Shown here piece by piece: positions 24,049 through 36,474 of a stretch of 64,000 nucleotides of DNA. The stretch covers positions 81,345,895-81,409,894 of the forward strand of contig CM056995.1 of NCBI GenBank assembly GCA_029891345.1. The letters are read 5' to 3'. The translations under genes and the position numbers were made by a program. Positions within the stretch are counted from its first letter, which is position 1, and each line of letters begins with the position of its first letter. The notes beneath the pieces were generated by a model, which saw only the letters and a program-made list of their open reading frames with translations, searched no databases and was not told the DNA's origin. The DNA comes from Dryococelus australis (taxonomy: Eukaryota; Arthropoda; Insecta; Phasmatodea; Phasmatidae).

Positions 24049-26112
24049 GTGAAGGAACCACAAACAGACTATAACGTTGGTTGCCTCAGTCTCTGTAAAA
24101 TTGGCAGCAAATTATTTAAAGTAGGACTTGGCATATGCTGCAGGCATTATTTTGAATCTTTCACCATTGCAAGATGTTCCCAACTCTTTACTGATAGATG
24201 GCATATGCTACCTGCTTCAGAGAAAACACCTTGCTCGCTGGTCAGATGTGGACAAACTGACAGTGAACATGATATAAGCAGCAGGGATGATTGGGTACAG
24301 TGGCTCTATAAAGTGATGAGTGTTGTGTTAATGGAAAATAATATCCCAGAGAAGGGGAGTTGTAGTACCCATATTTAATAAAGGTAATAGAAGACTGTGC
24401 ACTGATTATAGAGTGATTACACTGATGTGCCACTGTGCAAAGATCTATGAAAAAATAGAGGTAAAAGGCAAACAATGTAGTACACTAAATAGGGTTATTT
24501 TGTCTGAAAGAAATTATAGAAGAAATAACCCCAAAAAGTGAGATGAGCCAGGATCGGCCTTTTACATCTACTGAAAAGGTATTGAAAAAGAGGATAAGAA
24601 AAACGATGGAAGAAAGATAGAGAGAGGAACACCATGACTTCAAACAGAGGTCTACAATAGAACTGATATTTGCAGTGCAGCAGTAAACTGAGAAATCAAA
24701 TGGTAAAGATTTTGTGATGACTTTTATGGACATGGAGAACGCTCATAATAATGTGAAGAGAAGCAAAGTGTGGAAAGCTTTTATGGAAGGACGACAAAAG
24801 TTGTGTAAGAACTGGCTGTGGACAGATATGGTGGTTTCGCCTAAGAAATGGAGTGAAGCACATGAATATGTTATCACACCTTCTATTTATAATAGTTGTG
24901 AAAGTGATAATGTCCAACGTTTAAGGTAGTATAGGGGTACACAACATGTAGGCTATGAAGTTTGTGGATTAATATATCTGCAACTATCTGCAGAGGCTGT
25001 AGCGATAGTGTGCTCTCTGCAGCAGCTGGTAAGAGCCCCCGGAAAGAAAGAAGAAGCCATCTGTTTCCTGTAGCATTTTCTGATAATGCATGTAATAATT
25101 TTTAAATTATTTTCTGTCGACTGGGCTTTTACGGTTCCTATGCCGGTTTTCCTAGCCTCTTCTCAGTTATAGTTTTACTATAGGTGCACTAAGGGAGGTG
25201 GTCATGGCCAAAACAGTGACCATGGCTGCCCAATTCCTCTCTGTCACATTGCATGCCTCCTTGCATGGATTCCCTTCCCTGTAGTCTTAAGGGACTCAGC
25301 CCTGAGACGCAACAACTCCCGTCCCTACCTCGGGCATACAACTAACACTTAGAATTAAGGTAGGTTAGAAAAAAACCTGGTGGTGTGGGGTAAAAAAGAA
25401 ATAGTGCAAGAACAACTGGATGCATGGAATGATGAAGTAAAGAAGTGTGAGTTGAAATTCAATCAGTATGAGAAAGAATAAAGTGAATGGTGATAAGTAG
25501 GAAAAGTGACACTATCAGGAAAGGAATAAAATTAGATGGAGTGAAGTTGACACCGATATAAAACTTCTGACACCTGGACAGAATCTTGGAAGAATGAGGG
25601 GGGACAAGAAAGAGATGATTTAGAAACTGCAACAGGGAGATAGATGCCTTGTAAATATGTGTGTGAGGGAACTATTGTGGAAAAGGAAAGTACAGTACCA
25701 CTAATATGCAGGCAGTTGCTGTACAGAATATATTTTGTATCCACTGTGACATATGGAGCAGAAACATGGAGCATGATTGTGATAATGAGGAGGAAAAGAA
25801 TTAGAAATTAAGTGGTACAAGAGAAAGTACAGATACAGGGGATGACAGAAATCATAGGAGTAAAGAATGAGGTGATATGCATGTCAAGACGGGAAGTGAG
25901 AGGTTGACAAGAAGGATGTTGGAACTGAAGTACAATGGGAAAAGGTATCAAGTAAGATCAAAGAAGAGATGGGAGGAGGCCAAGTGGCTGAGGAAGTGGA
26001 AATATTAGAGCTGAAGGCTAGGAAACTGCGATGAAAGGAAGAGTGGCACAAAGACAGAGGTAGATGGAGGCATGTTGCCAAGCTGACACAGTCACATGCT
26101 GGAAACAGCTGA
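24049..26112 (+). pseudogene. LINE reverse transcriptase pseudogene (family LINE-1 of this window)
   Basis: Successive + frames carry the landmarks of a non-LTR reverse transcriptase. They are DDWVQWLYKVMSVVLMENNIPEKG, then FNKGNRRLCTDYRVITLMCHCAKIYEKI (fingers, before 24,470), FVMTFMDMEN-like text (palm motif A region, about 24,715) and VWGKKEIVQEQLDAW with CELKFN (just after the catalytic loop, about 25,390-25,460). Then come YGAETWSM (about 25,750) and RMLELKYN...KKRWEEAK near the C-terminus (about 25,915-25,985). Stops and frameshifts are numerous. Motif C (Y/F-x-D-D) is missing because about 430 bp of unrelated sequence (24,930-25,365) lies there. No endonuclease domain was found upstream. 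Confidence 0.75.
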
Positions 26113-26551
26113 TGATGACAAAATGACATATGTTTATTTATATATATTAATCAAAAAGTTTCTGTATATTTTTGTCTGTTGATAAAAATTTTTTAAATTT
26201 AAAAGCCAGTATGGCTGAACATAATGTGCAATAACTGTGTGGTTTTAAACTTTAATGGCATAAAATGCAGATTTTTTTGTAACTTTAAGGTGAAGACTTT
26301 GTGCACTTCAGAAAAAGCAGTTGAAAGTTTTGTCTGGGTTTTCACTCCTATTGTGTTTTTTTAGTTTGCTGCTTCATATTTTCATTGTGAATTCCTGATT
26401 AAATTTACAATAAGTAATGCTGCTTGTACCTACTAATGTGTTTTGTTGGCTCAACACTTTTCAAGGGTATATGGCCAATCCATTTATTACACTCTTCTTA
26501 TTAAGTTCAATATTTTAGAGTTTAGGTAACATCAGGGTTAACATGATGGTA

Positions 26552-26789
26552 TAGGCTATTCATGGTAAAGTGAACACTTTTTAAGGCCCTCCCAACAGGC
26601 ATCAACCACTAATAAATACATTTTATTGCAGCCTCAGATGTTTACATTTGAGGGTGGTGAAACGTATACACTGTGTTTATTAGCCATACACCAGTATTCA
26701 TATTAAAACGTGGTGGCAAGATAGAAATTGACTGAAAGGAAAAATTTAGCAGGGCCTTAAAAAGTGCTCACTTTACCGTGAATAGTCTA
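26552..26789. mobile_element. TA-flanked MITE, copy 1 (238 bp)
   Basis: Terminal inverted repeats: left TAGGCTATTCATGGTAAAGTG, right (reverse-complemented) TAGACTATTCACGGTAAAGTG, extending inward with further matches (acacttttta/ggcc). A TA dinucleotide flanks both ends (26550-26551 and 26790-26791), as for Tc1/mariner-type insertions. Non-coding. A second copy is at 47,944-48,178. Confidence 0.8.
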
Positions 26790-27232
26790 TAACAAATATT
26801 GAAAATGAGCACTTTACTGTTAATGGTATCAAAACAATGACCTTTTTGCCAAGAATAAAGTTCATGTTATCACTTTCGCAATCTGGTAGTTAACTACATA
26901 AACAACAGAAGTGAAGCTTTTATTTACCAGCATTGCCAATGCTATTGAATAAAAGTAAAATTTTCACTTTGAATTTTTATTAGTAAATTTTTATGGTTTT
27001 TAATAACACATTTTTATGTAATATTTGTAGCATCAGAAACTGTTACAATTTATAAATAGGTAATGGCTTTATCAAAATAATGCCAGACTATGATTTTATA
27101 TTTTTCGCCATGGAAATGTTTGTTATATAATGTGATGCAGTGTCATATTTCCTTGTATCATGAAAGTAATATGATATTGTACTGACTCAAGCAGCCTTAG
27201 TGAGAGTAGTTTTGTAATTTTCTTACTTGCAG

Positions 27233-27363
27233 TCAAGAAGGAAGAGCTGGCTCTAGCTGCACTGAACCAATGGGAAACAATACCTCTCTTAGGGTGCAAA
27301 CTCGTCCCAGAACACGTGGAAACTCGTGTGCTGTATCACCCTAATTTGACTGGTGAAACACAG
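27233..27363 (+). CDS. Ferlin (otoferlin-like), exon 2 of 6
   Basis: 131 nt between acceptor ttacttgcag and donor CAG|gtggtt. It completes an Ile codon with the preceding exon and then reads KKEELALAALNQWETIPLLG and CKLVPEHVETRVLYHPN. The LVPEHVETR block is the strongest ferlin signature in the window; otoferlin has RLVPEHVETRPLLNPD at this place. The exon ends in phase 0 after Gln. It is the linker just before C2F. The donor +4/+5 bases are weaker than in the other exons. Confidence 0.93.
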
Positions 27364-28341
27364 GTGGTTTGGGTTCATTTCATTACTTATTAAGCTTTTT
27401 TTTTTTTATTATTTTTCGATAACACATTCAAAACCTACATACAAGCACATATGCTTGTGCTTTGAAAGTGCAAAGCTCAGTAAAAATGTTATGTGAATAA
27501 ATAAAGTGAATAAAAATCTACTAACTACTTGTAAATTTCTTATATGTGGTTGTTTATGTTGGCTTAGGTCACAAAAACTTTTGTAAATTGGTCATCAAGG
27601 TGAAGTGAAGGATAGGCTGTGATACATTTAGTGTTTTATATAAAGAAAAAAGTATAGGTGCCCTTGCTGTGGGCCAGCACATGTGGGGGGGGGGGGGGGG
27701 GCACCAACCAATCCCTTATCACTGAAAGACTAATTCCTTGGCTCAGATGAAATTGGGCCACTCATTATGTGCAACAAGTGAGGAGGAAAATTTTAACTTG
27801 TTATGGGTGCTTTTGGTTTTATTACTTTTTGGCATTCATTTAATTGCCAAAATAGATAAAAAATTAAGTGCTTGCTGTTAACCAGTACTTTATTCTCAGC
27901 ACGAGATGACTATGAACCAACATGTATTTTTGGACGTATTTCTCTGAAACATAAATTATACTTTGTTCTTCACACATCATTTCAAAGTTTGCAAATTTGT
28001 TATAAAAATAATTATATGTATATTCTGAATTTTACCACAGTATTTGGATGAAAAAAAATAATCACCAGTATTTGAAACATATAGTGAATTCAAATTATGC
28101 ATCAGTTGTTTAACAGAATGGAATGTAATAAATTAGAGAACAAAAAAAAGAAGAAAAAAAAGGGGGGGGGGGAATACTATGGTGAGAGCAATTATTATTA
28201 CAACAGAGTACCTACTGTTTTATTTTCTTGCCTTTTGTCCTGTCTGAATTTTTGGAAAATCATGAAAAGTTATTAGTCTAAATATAAACAACCTGAATAA
28301 ATCTTTAAGAGAAATACTAATTTTTACTTGTGGTTTTTAAG
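27364..28341 (+). other. Ferlin intron (978 bp) with G17 tract
   Basis: It contains a run of 17 G (27,685-27,701) and a second G-rich tract at about 28,162-28,171. No other feature seen. Confidence 0.8.
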
Positions 28342-28526
28342 GGTATGTTGCAGTTGTGGGTGGACATCTTTGATAGTACACAAGACATACCTCCTGAGAT
28401 TAACATTGTTCCCAGGCATCCTGAACCGTATGAGCTGAGAGTGACCGTATGGGACACACATGATATGGCTCTACATGATTATAGCATTATATCGGGGTCC
28501 TACAGCTCCGATATTTATGTCCTTGG
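28342..28526 (+). CDS. Ferlin (otoferlin-like), exon 3 of 6: start of C2F
   Basis: 185 nt. It reads GMLQLWVDIFDSTQDIPPEI, then PRHPEPYELRVTVWDTHDM and SYSSDIYVLG. This is the first part of C2F: the beta strand YELRV(T/I)(V/I)W, loop 1 and the conserved SSDI(Y/F)V with its Asp. Otoferlin has ELWVDMFPM, YELRVIIWNTDEV and SSDIFVRGW. It enters in phase 0 after acceptor gtttttaag and leaves GG, completed by G of the next exon to Gly. The acceptor is short in pyrimidines but the frame and homology fix it. Loop 1 is shorter in acidic residues than vertebrate otoferlin (LHDYSI instead of LEDDDF). Confidence 0.93.
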
Positions 28527-29252
28527 GTAAAAATTCTTTGTTTTTCTTTCAGCCAATTTCATTATTAACATATATCTCGATTGTGTGGTTTGCTGAAATA
28601 TTTTGGAACTTATAATTTGAATTTGAAACACTTCTAAATAATTTTGATTTCTTTTTAATTTTATTCAGTTAGACAGTTTTAGAACTTTTAATGTTTTCAG
28701 TTTACTTTTGCTGCAGTCATGGCAAACTCTGAACAGCTGTTACAAATCCTTTTGTACCAGGCTGTTCTCTTTCACATAATTTTAACAGCCTTATCAGCAC
28801 ACCAAGTTTCTGATCAAAAACATTGTTGAGGAAGTTACTTGTTTTGATAAACAAGAACATCACTCCATAATTTGTATATGACAAAATGCAATGGCTGCAG
28901 AGAAATCTTTACTCTGTAATAGAACTACAGTAGCTGCTGTGGTTAACAGCCTATTTAGTAATTTCTCAAACAAATAATCTCATTACTTCCAACAGTTAAA
29001 TGTATGCTGCTTTCCAAATGAGATATTAATCTGTTACATGCCTGTTTGTCTCCGAATCATACTTCACTTCTGTTTTTATTACTTAATCAATGTAGAGCAA
29101 AGTTAACACTCTACGTTACAATAATGATGGCACTGTGTAAATTAAGCTATGACTTTTTTGCAAATAACTTTTTGTAAAAGGTAATTAAAATTTTTCTTAT
29201 ATGGGGATGTTATTTTTAGAATTATAGTTATGTTGACCAAAATGTATTCCAG

Positions 29253-29491
29253 GTGGCTGTGTAAGGAGAAGACGACACAAAAAACAGATATTCACTATCG
29301 CTCCTTGACAGGTGAAGGGAACTTCAATTACAGGCTGATTTTCAACTTCGACTATTGGTCTGCTGAAGGCAAAATTTCACTTCCAAAGAAGAGCACAACC
29401 GCACAACCACAAAAACCACGTATTAAGTTCCCATGCATCCTTGTTATGGAAGCCTGGGACAACAATCACATCTTCCGTGATGATAAACTAG
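29253..29491 (+). CDS. Ferlin (otoferlin-like), exon 4 of 6: centre of C2F
   Basis: 239 nt. It reads GWLCKEKTTQKTDIHYRSLT followed by GEGNFNYRLIFNFDY, matching the ferlin motif TDVHYRSL-GEGNFNWRF(V/L)FPFDY. Later PRIKFPCILVMEAWDNNHIF then RDDKLG gives the C2 calcium-loop 3, where otoferlin has WDADHFSADDFLG. The W-D and the D-D are kept, while the Asp two residues after the first is Asn here. The donor is CTAG|gtgaga, phase 1, and joins GC of the next exon to Gly. The basic stretch seen in vertebrates (KKESMFSW) is replaced by KKSTTAQPQKP. Confidence 0.94.
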
Positions 29492-30050
29492 GTGAGAATG
29501 TTTAAATATTACAAAATCTCAGCAGCATTGTTGTGTTTTAAATAGAGTGCCTTTACTTGACCATGTAAGCAAATATTATATATTTTCTTTGTATAAATAA
29601 ATCATATAAATATTTTGTAAATTTTTCTTAGTCAAAATATGACCAGTGCAACAGAAAGGATATTAAGTATACTTGTCCTCACAGAATTAAAATTTTCATA
29701 TGTTCCATGGCAATAATGCATTTAGCATAGTACATAGTATTATTCATTTATAATAAACATTTATAATTTAATCATCTGCAACTATGCAGAAAGTATTGGT
29801 TCTTTTTGTGTGATGCACACTGTTTAATATATTATGATAAACCACTTTAATGAATTTCACAGTTCAGAATTTTAATCATGCAAAGGGTGGAGATATAACC
29901 ATTTGCTGATTTATATTAGTCATGTGAGCACAATACTCAGGAAGTCAAGAGAAGCCCTGCAGTTAAGAAAACATACTCTAAAATGCAACAATCTTCTCCT
30001 TGGTACTGATGTTTAGGATGCTGCTGATTAACATATCAATTACGTTGCAG

Positions 30051-30220
30051 GCATCTTGAAATTGAATCTGCTGCGGGTGCCCCAAGGAGCAAGATCAAGC
30101 CGCTTGTGTACCTTGGAAACGCTGGGCCTCAAAACACTAACCACAGACCTGTTTGTGCAGAAACGCACTAGAGGTTGGTGGCCCTTCCAAGTAGAAAGTG
30201 AAGATGGACCCAAGCTAACT
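30051..30220 (+). CDS. Ferlin (otoferlin-like), exon 5 of 6: end of C2F
   Basis: 170 nt after acceptor acgttgcag. It reads ILKLNLLRVPQGARSSRLCT, then LFVQKRTRGWWPFQVESEDG and PKLT, matching ferlin LGxxELDL and the hallmark (F)EQK/FKQKxxxGWWP. GWWP is diagnostic of ferlins. It ends in phase 0 at donor ACT|gtgagt and continues in the exon at 54,633 after a 24.4-kb intron. Confidence 0.94.
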
Positions 30221-30429
30221 GTGAGTAATGCCATTCAGCATTGATGGTAGTATCAATATTTTTAACATGAAATTGCAGTGAAATATCTTGCATATATTGG
30301 AATAGAGATTTTTTTACATTTGGTAATAAAGGTTATTTACTTACATACACCTCAATTAATAGTATCACACTATCTATGACTTGTTGGTTAACAATAAATT
30401 TGATTTTATCTACGTGATGCACTGCGCAA

Positions 30430-31320
30430 ATATAATCTACACTCGACTTTGCCTCATCTGAGCGCAGTTTCATTTCGCCTTAGACAAGTCTTTAACAGTA
30501 CTAGAAGAGGATAGTCATATGCCTACAGAATATGCCCTTGCAACAAGGAGTGATATTACAGACACGTCAGTCCAGCTTGTACTGTTCACGTTCCACTCCA
30601 AAGGGAGACTGAGCCACCGAGCCTACCACCCAAGGTCACGAAGTTCTACGTTGTGCCAAGGAAGGGCACCACCAGTACAAGGGGATGAAGCGCACCGCGT
30701 TAGTGGAATTCTCCACCAGCATAAGATGCTAGCAGATGACTCCAGCAGACAACTTGAGGGGCGGAGCTTATCACCTCCCTCACCACTCGCTGTGACGGAC
30801 CAGCAGTCAAGCAGAATATAAGCCCATGCTCTGGACAGGGCCGGAGGAAGCCAAGAGCAGCTTGCTCTCTCGAGTATGCCTTGCTTCTTCCACTGCTCCC
30901 CTTGGGTCAAAAAAAGCCTACTTTAGTGGCTTGCTCTACCAGAAGTGTCTTCAGCGCCTGCGACAATGCCCTCAAGACCTTCTGGAAGACTCATCGCCAA
31001 GAGCTCCCGAAGACGTCAACAACCTTCAACTGCCCTCTCTAGTAGTGGTCGTTGACTGTCCCGTCAGGACAACCACACGCTTGCCCTACCAGATGGTAAC
31101 AGCAATACCAACACTACCCCTCTGGTAGTTGGTCACCAACTGTCCCTTCAGGAGAAACGGGTAGATTAGTTAGGGTCAGTTGTAAGCCATAAATAGCCAT
31201 AATCGCCTTATTGCAGGTCAGGACCAGGTCTCCTCCCTTCACCTGGCTGTGCTTAGGTAACTTCCGTTTCAACTTCAGGTTAGTTTAGGAGGTAATACGG
31301 GCCACCATGTATATTCTCTC
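30430..31320 (+). mobile_element. LTR-like block with TATA box
   Basis: GC-richer block in the AT-rich intron with a TATA box (TATAAGC, 30,817-30,823). It resembles the block at 62.4-63.3 kb in layout but sequence match is weak. No open frame with a domain. It abuts the TIR element at 31,329. Ends not fixed; a solo LTR is the likeliest reading. Confidence 0.4.
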
Positions 31321-31328
31321 GGAAGATA

Positions 31329-32027
31329 GTATTTTGACGTGTATAGGCCGCACGTTTTTACAAAAAAAATGACTACAAAAAGGTGGGTGCGGCTTGTATA
31401 CAAAATATTGGCATGAAAAATTTTTTTAAAAATTTTTTCATCAAAACATGTTTAGAAATTTGTCAACATACAGTACATTTTAATGTTTTAATTCTTAAAG
31501 TGAGGAAGGAAGAAGGGAAGAAGAAGAAGAACAAGGGGAAAAAATTCTTGTGCAGTTATTTGTTTACTCGCATTCATAAACAAAATAACCTTCATCACAC
31601 ACGTGTAAAATGTAAACATGTTGGAGCTCACCCATAGATGTCATACATGAGAAAATAATTTCTCTACTATACAAGAGAAAGATATTTTAGTAGTTTGCAT
31701 GCCCACCGTGACTCTGCAAGTGCACATTGATAAGATGCCATTTTGTGTACCATGTTGCTGTGGTTTTGCTTTCTCAAGTCACGTTACCATCTGTGGAATA
31801 GTAATTGCGCGATGTATATTCGTAAACATTGCAACATAACACAAATTTTATGTCACAAATGTTTTGTAGGGGTGAAATTAAGTTGATATTTATAATGTTT
31901 GTATGGAATTGTGACTGAACAATATTTACAGGGATACAAAAATTCAGTGCGGCCTATACTTGAAATATAAATTATCCTTAATTTTCCATCAAAAACTTCT
32001 GGTGCAGTTTATACAAACCAAAATACG
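31329..32027. mobile_element. TIR DNA element (CGTATTTTG family), complete 699-bp copy
   Basis: Left end gtattttgacgtgtataggc and right end, reverse-complemented, cgtattttggtttgtataaac, each flanked by TA (31327-31328, 32028-32029). A second inverted pair just inside reads gtgcggc(t/c)tgtata-like. The middle (31,560-31,820) matches 62,150-62,393. Non-coding, so non-autonomous. Confidence 0.75.
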
Positions 32028-32149
32028 TATACATGTTCTAAACTACTTCTGCGTATTGATTTATTGGTGTAACTGTGTTAGTCCTATGTAGAAATCCGCC
32101 CATCAGAGTGAAGCCGGAGATAATGCTTAATGCCAGCATAGTAAACACA

Positions 32150-33180
32150 CACCCATTTGAAGGCCATCCATGCTGTGCCCCCATCTAGGTATAGTACGGT
32201 AGAGCCACCACCACTAGCAAGACCTCCACCACGAGAATAGCCAGTCAGGCCAAACTATAAAGCCATCCACTGTTCTGAACTGGGCTGGAGGGAGTAAGAG
32301 TTTGTTCTGGAGGACTGACCGCTGTGGATTCTACATCCAGGTATCGTTTGACGTACAGCCTAAGGGAACCCGCCGCTCTGTATCTACCGCTCACCTTTGG
32401 GTCGGACGAAGGAGCACTAGGTATAACTCTTGTCTGTGCTGCTGTGGCCTTGGAAGTACACGAAGTTAGGGACTTACGTCATCTACTTCACTCTCACAAG
32501 GCCTGCAGTTGTACCTTTTTCCCACACCATAAACCTGGAAGGATGGTGCTCAGCGGAAGTTAAGAAGGGCAGCTAACGCTTCTAAAAGTAACTTGAGTTG
32601 TAGCCAGACTACTCTAACTGCACTCTGCAGCACATCCCTGAAGAGCAGAGCTCTAGCCACTCGCCCACTGGAGAGGCCTGACCTCCAAATTCCACCCCAG
32701 TATCTCTTTCTGCGGTTTAAGACTGCCGGTTCCCCGCATCCAATAGTTGAAGCCATCCACAGAGGGGAGGACATCCCTCTGGGCATCATCAACCCTTGGT
32801 TTGGGGATAACCAGACAGCTGTCAGCAGCCCATCCTGGGCTCCTCCCAGCAGCACCAGGTAGCAGCCACAGCCAATACAACTGGGTCACCAGTCTCCCCA
32901 GGCCACCATCCAGAAAGGTACAGCTGTGGCCGAGTGTACACTATGCTGACACACTGTGAAAGCAGTGGCTGATTCCGTACCTTACAGACAGGCCTGCTCT
33001 GCTCTATATACTGGCCGTGCTCATGCCAAACACTAAAGGTCACTACGTTTCTAATTCTCAAGTTACTGGCGGCACGAATATAACTTAAATTGACCACTTC
33101 GACCACCTGACAGCCACAGGTCATTACGTAACCAGAGTTCACGTGTCACCTAATATAGGCCATCGTGCGTCAAACTCCAA
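32150..33180 (+). mobile_element. LTR-like block with TATA box, second retroelement leader
   Basis: Resembles 3120-3310 across the promoter (TATAAAG at 32,256-32,262; upstream gtagagccaccaccactag; downstream ctggaggg). The + frame at 32,593-32,862 and its shadows show no domain. Probably LTR plus leader of a Gypsy-like element. Ends not fixed. Confidence 0.4.
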
Positions 33181-33707
33181 AATTGTTGGTTGCATAACAT
33201 TATGCATGATAATGTTCCTTAGAGATTTATATGAAAACTAGTGTATTGTAACCTTTTGGCTATGTTGGTCTGGCAAACAGAGCACCACCCTATTGCTTCT
33301 GCAATCTGCAGTTGATGGATGAACCTGAGCCTAATTTTTCTTTTGTATGCAAAATTCCCTATCATTTCCGTTCTATCATTTCCATCAAGGGTTTGTTATG
33401 GTAATCTGTCAAGCTCTCTTAATCCAAGATGGGGAACATCACATTCTACAGTAACCTCACTCACAATCATATTAATTAATCCACTCCCTATTGACGCCGG
33501 CTAACAGCCAGCGGCGCTAGAGCCCATGATGGCGCTCACCATGCACATATAACGTGTCCATGCATGTGCGCAAAGAGGCAAATTTTTTTTAACTCTCACA
33601 TCAATAATATTTTGCAAACGTGTTTTGTATTTGTATTTGCAGGGTTTATATGTCTTGAAATATTTTTAAGTGTTTGTTGTGAAAATTTCTGGTTATGAAA
33701 TTCAAAG

Positions 33708-35393
33708 TGCCCGCGGCACCGAGATTAAGAACACTGATATTCCGGCGTGAACGCCGTAATGAAGAGACACTGAATTAATATAAAAAATCCATAAGAAAAT
33801 TATAAAAATGTAAAACATATTTAATTTAATTTGTGCCACTTTTATTTTTCAAAGTATAAATATTTTACTCGACTTGCATAGCACTACCGCTTATGTGAAC
33901 CCTGTAGGTGGCCATGGTAGGTCCATGCGACGCTTGCCTCTGGACAGTCTGTCGTATGGAGCTGGCGATGTAACACACTGTCACGTGCGCACTACAACTT
34001 TTGTTCACTCTGTTTCCATTGTCAATTTAGTTTACCGGTCAACCTTTGCTTGCGTACGTTTTGCCAGACATTTCCCCAGCATTATGGTTCCGCTTAAATA
34101 ATTTATTTCGCCCTTGTGTATTTTTCAAACTTAATCGAGGAGAGAGGAGAAAGATGTCGGAGAGGCCACGCGACCCACGCAACTTGAATCAGGCACCATC
34201 CACCTATGTTAGTGGTATTCCAGTGTAATTTCTGTATTATTGGTACGCACAATTTTAAGGGCTTTGTTTTTATGTATGTATTTTAAGGGTATTTTCATGT
34301 TTGAATATTTTACGTCAATTTCATGCACAACCACATAGCTAACCTATACCAAGTCTATATCTGCGCCATCCATGCAGTTTGAGAGTTTATATGTGTAAAA
34401 TCATGTGCGCTACAATTTATTTTGTGTAATTGATGCTTTTTGTACTTGACCATGCTGTCATGTTAATGTTAGATTTTACCGCCATCAGGCATGCTACATG
34501 CCTGCAATCACTTAAATCGTAAAGAGGATAATTTTCTCTCTCAGAATAATATTTTGTCTGAATTTAATTTGCAGTTTATAAGAAATATTGCAATTTCATC
34601 TGCACCACGTGGTCCACTACAAACATTATTCAGCGGCATCCGCGCCACCTAAGTTTATTTTCACACATGTGTGTGTTTATTGTGAATACTCATCTCGTGC
34701 CCCATAATCTTTTAAGGGCCCTTATGTATTTTGTGTAATTTTGCAATTTGTGTACTTGCAGTTACTTCCGTCCTAGCCGGCTCTGTGTATAGGCCGTCAC
34801 CACACTACCCACGTGCTAGCAGGCGAGCCCAGACGAGTTTGCGTTAGTGATGCCAAGGAGTCACACGTGTTAAAATGTTTTCATCAAGGGTTTCATTTAT
34901 AATTCACCATGTACTGTCTTCAGGGAAAAACCATCAGTCCACCCTAGCGGCTGTCGGCCCTCTTTCCTTGTGAAGGCTGTACTTTGACGCACCTCGGTGA
35001 GATCATCCATCTAGGCGTGCGCTAGATTAATTGCGGGCTGGGGAGCACCCAAGCGGAATTGGCTAGTCATGGTCGACATAATAATAATTTCATTGGAATG
35101 TTGATGTGTACGCATAGTAACAATAAAAGCAAGCATCAGTAACCTACCTCTTTTATTCAGTAGTGACGTGCTAGCCACATGTATTTTATTAAGTGATTAT
35201 TTTCAAAGTGATGTTTAGTGAAAGTTTAGTATGGCCAACGTGTTTGTAAGTACGCACGGGTGAGACGGACACACAGAACCCACAGCATCCCTGAGAACCC
35301 TGAGTCTCAATAGTGCGGTGATTGGGAAGCACCACTGGCGCCCATATTACTAGTAAGTATTTGTGTCATAGTTCATCTCACCTGACCGCGTCA
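33708..35393 (+). repeat. 1.68-kb LTR-like repeat, copy 2
   Basis: Matches 14,075-15,755 end to end, with TG...CA termini and a TATA-like tgtataggccgtcacc near 34,787. The most conserved stretch, acacacagaacccacagcat (about 35,270), is identical in copy 1. No coding frame is kept between the two copies. A solo LTR is likely; flanking target duplication was not seen. Confidence 0.6.
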
Positions 35394-35851
35394 CTATAAT
35401 TATGTTACTGTTAACCCTCCCCACTCACCTGTTCCATTAAATTTTGCTAATTAAGTCAAATCAGATTTTCTTAAAGCAGCCCCATTCAATGTAGTGCTTC
35501 AAGTTATTCTAAAGTCTCAAGTTATTTTTCACTACCGCATTTGCAACTTGTAGGTGTCATGCCAAGAAATAGCATCACAGTACATATACCATTCAGCAAG
35601 CATGAAATGTATAAAAAAGGAGAAAATCTCAAAGGATTTTAGTTGTTAATGGATAGGTACACAAATTTTCTAAGCAAAAAGTGAAAATTCCCTATTAAAC
35701 AGAGTAAATACCTATAACCAGCTACCATCTTATATTGATTCAGTTCAAAGTGACATTGGTCAAACAGGTAACTATAGTGGGAAAGATGGACAAGCATAAA
35801 ATGAAATAAATTGTGGATTCTACACAGAGGCAGACAAAGTGTGTCTCGTGT

Positions 35852-36312
35852 AGATATATATATATATATATATAATAGATATAGAGAGATAGAATAGATA
35901 GAGATATAGTAGATGTAGAGAGATAGAATATATATATATAGAATAGAGATAGATAGAGAGATATAGATAGAGAGAAGAGAGAGATAGAGGGAGAGATAGA
36001 TAGAGAGAGATGACAAGAGATAGATGGATCGAGATATATATATAAAGATGTAGATGGAGAGAGATATAAATAGATAGAGAGTGAGATAGAGATAAATAGA
36101 GAGACAGATAGAAAGAGATATATAGATAGGGATAGATATAGATACATATACATATATATATAGATAGAGATAGAGATAGACAGGGATATATAGATAGGGA
36201 TAGATATAGATACATATACATATATATATAGATAGAGAGATAGAGATAGACAGGTATATATAGATAGAGAGATACAGATATAGAGATATAGATAGATAGA
36301 GAGATAGATGTA

Positions 36313-36344
<32 letters not shown>

Positions 36345-36404
36345 CACACATACACTAACATATATATATATAATATAATATATATATATATATATATTAT
36401 ATAT

Positions 36405-36472
<68 letters not shown>

Positions 36473-36474
36473 GC
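35852..36474. repeat. Compound microsatellite (GATA/GA/AT)
   Basis: Irregular atag/agag units to about 36,305, a short (TG)n near 36,311-36,328, then long (AT)n broken by ataata. All long frames here, coding YIYI/THTH strings, are repeat artefacts. Confidence 0.95.

Larger units (their letters stand above)
12466..27232 (+). other. Ferlin intron of 14.8 kb filled with transposons
   Basis: Bounded by gtaagt at 12466 and ttacttgcag at 27232. It holds Gypsy-like element B, a 1.68-kb LTR-like repeat, a LINE and two MITEs, listed separately. The 12,470-13,480 part shows no recognisable feature. Confidence 0.8.

Noticed and set aside
30056..30244. Antisense frame opposite ferlin exon 5 (30,040-30,234, minus)
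   Set aside because: The + strand has a clear ferlin match with splice sites; the minus frame is its shadow.
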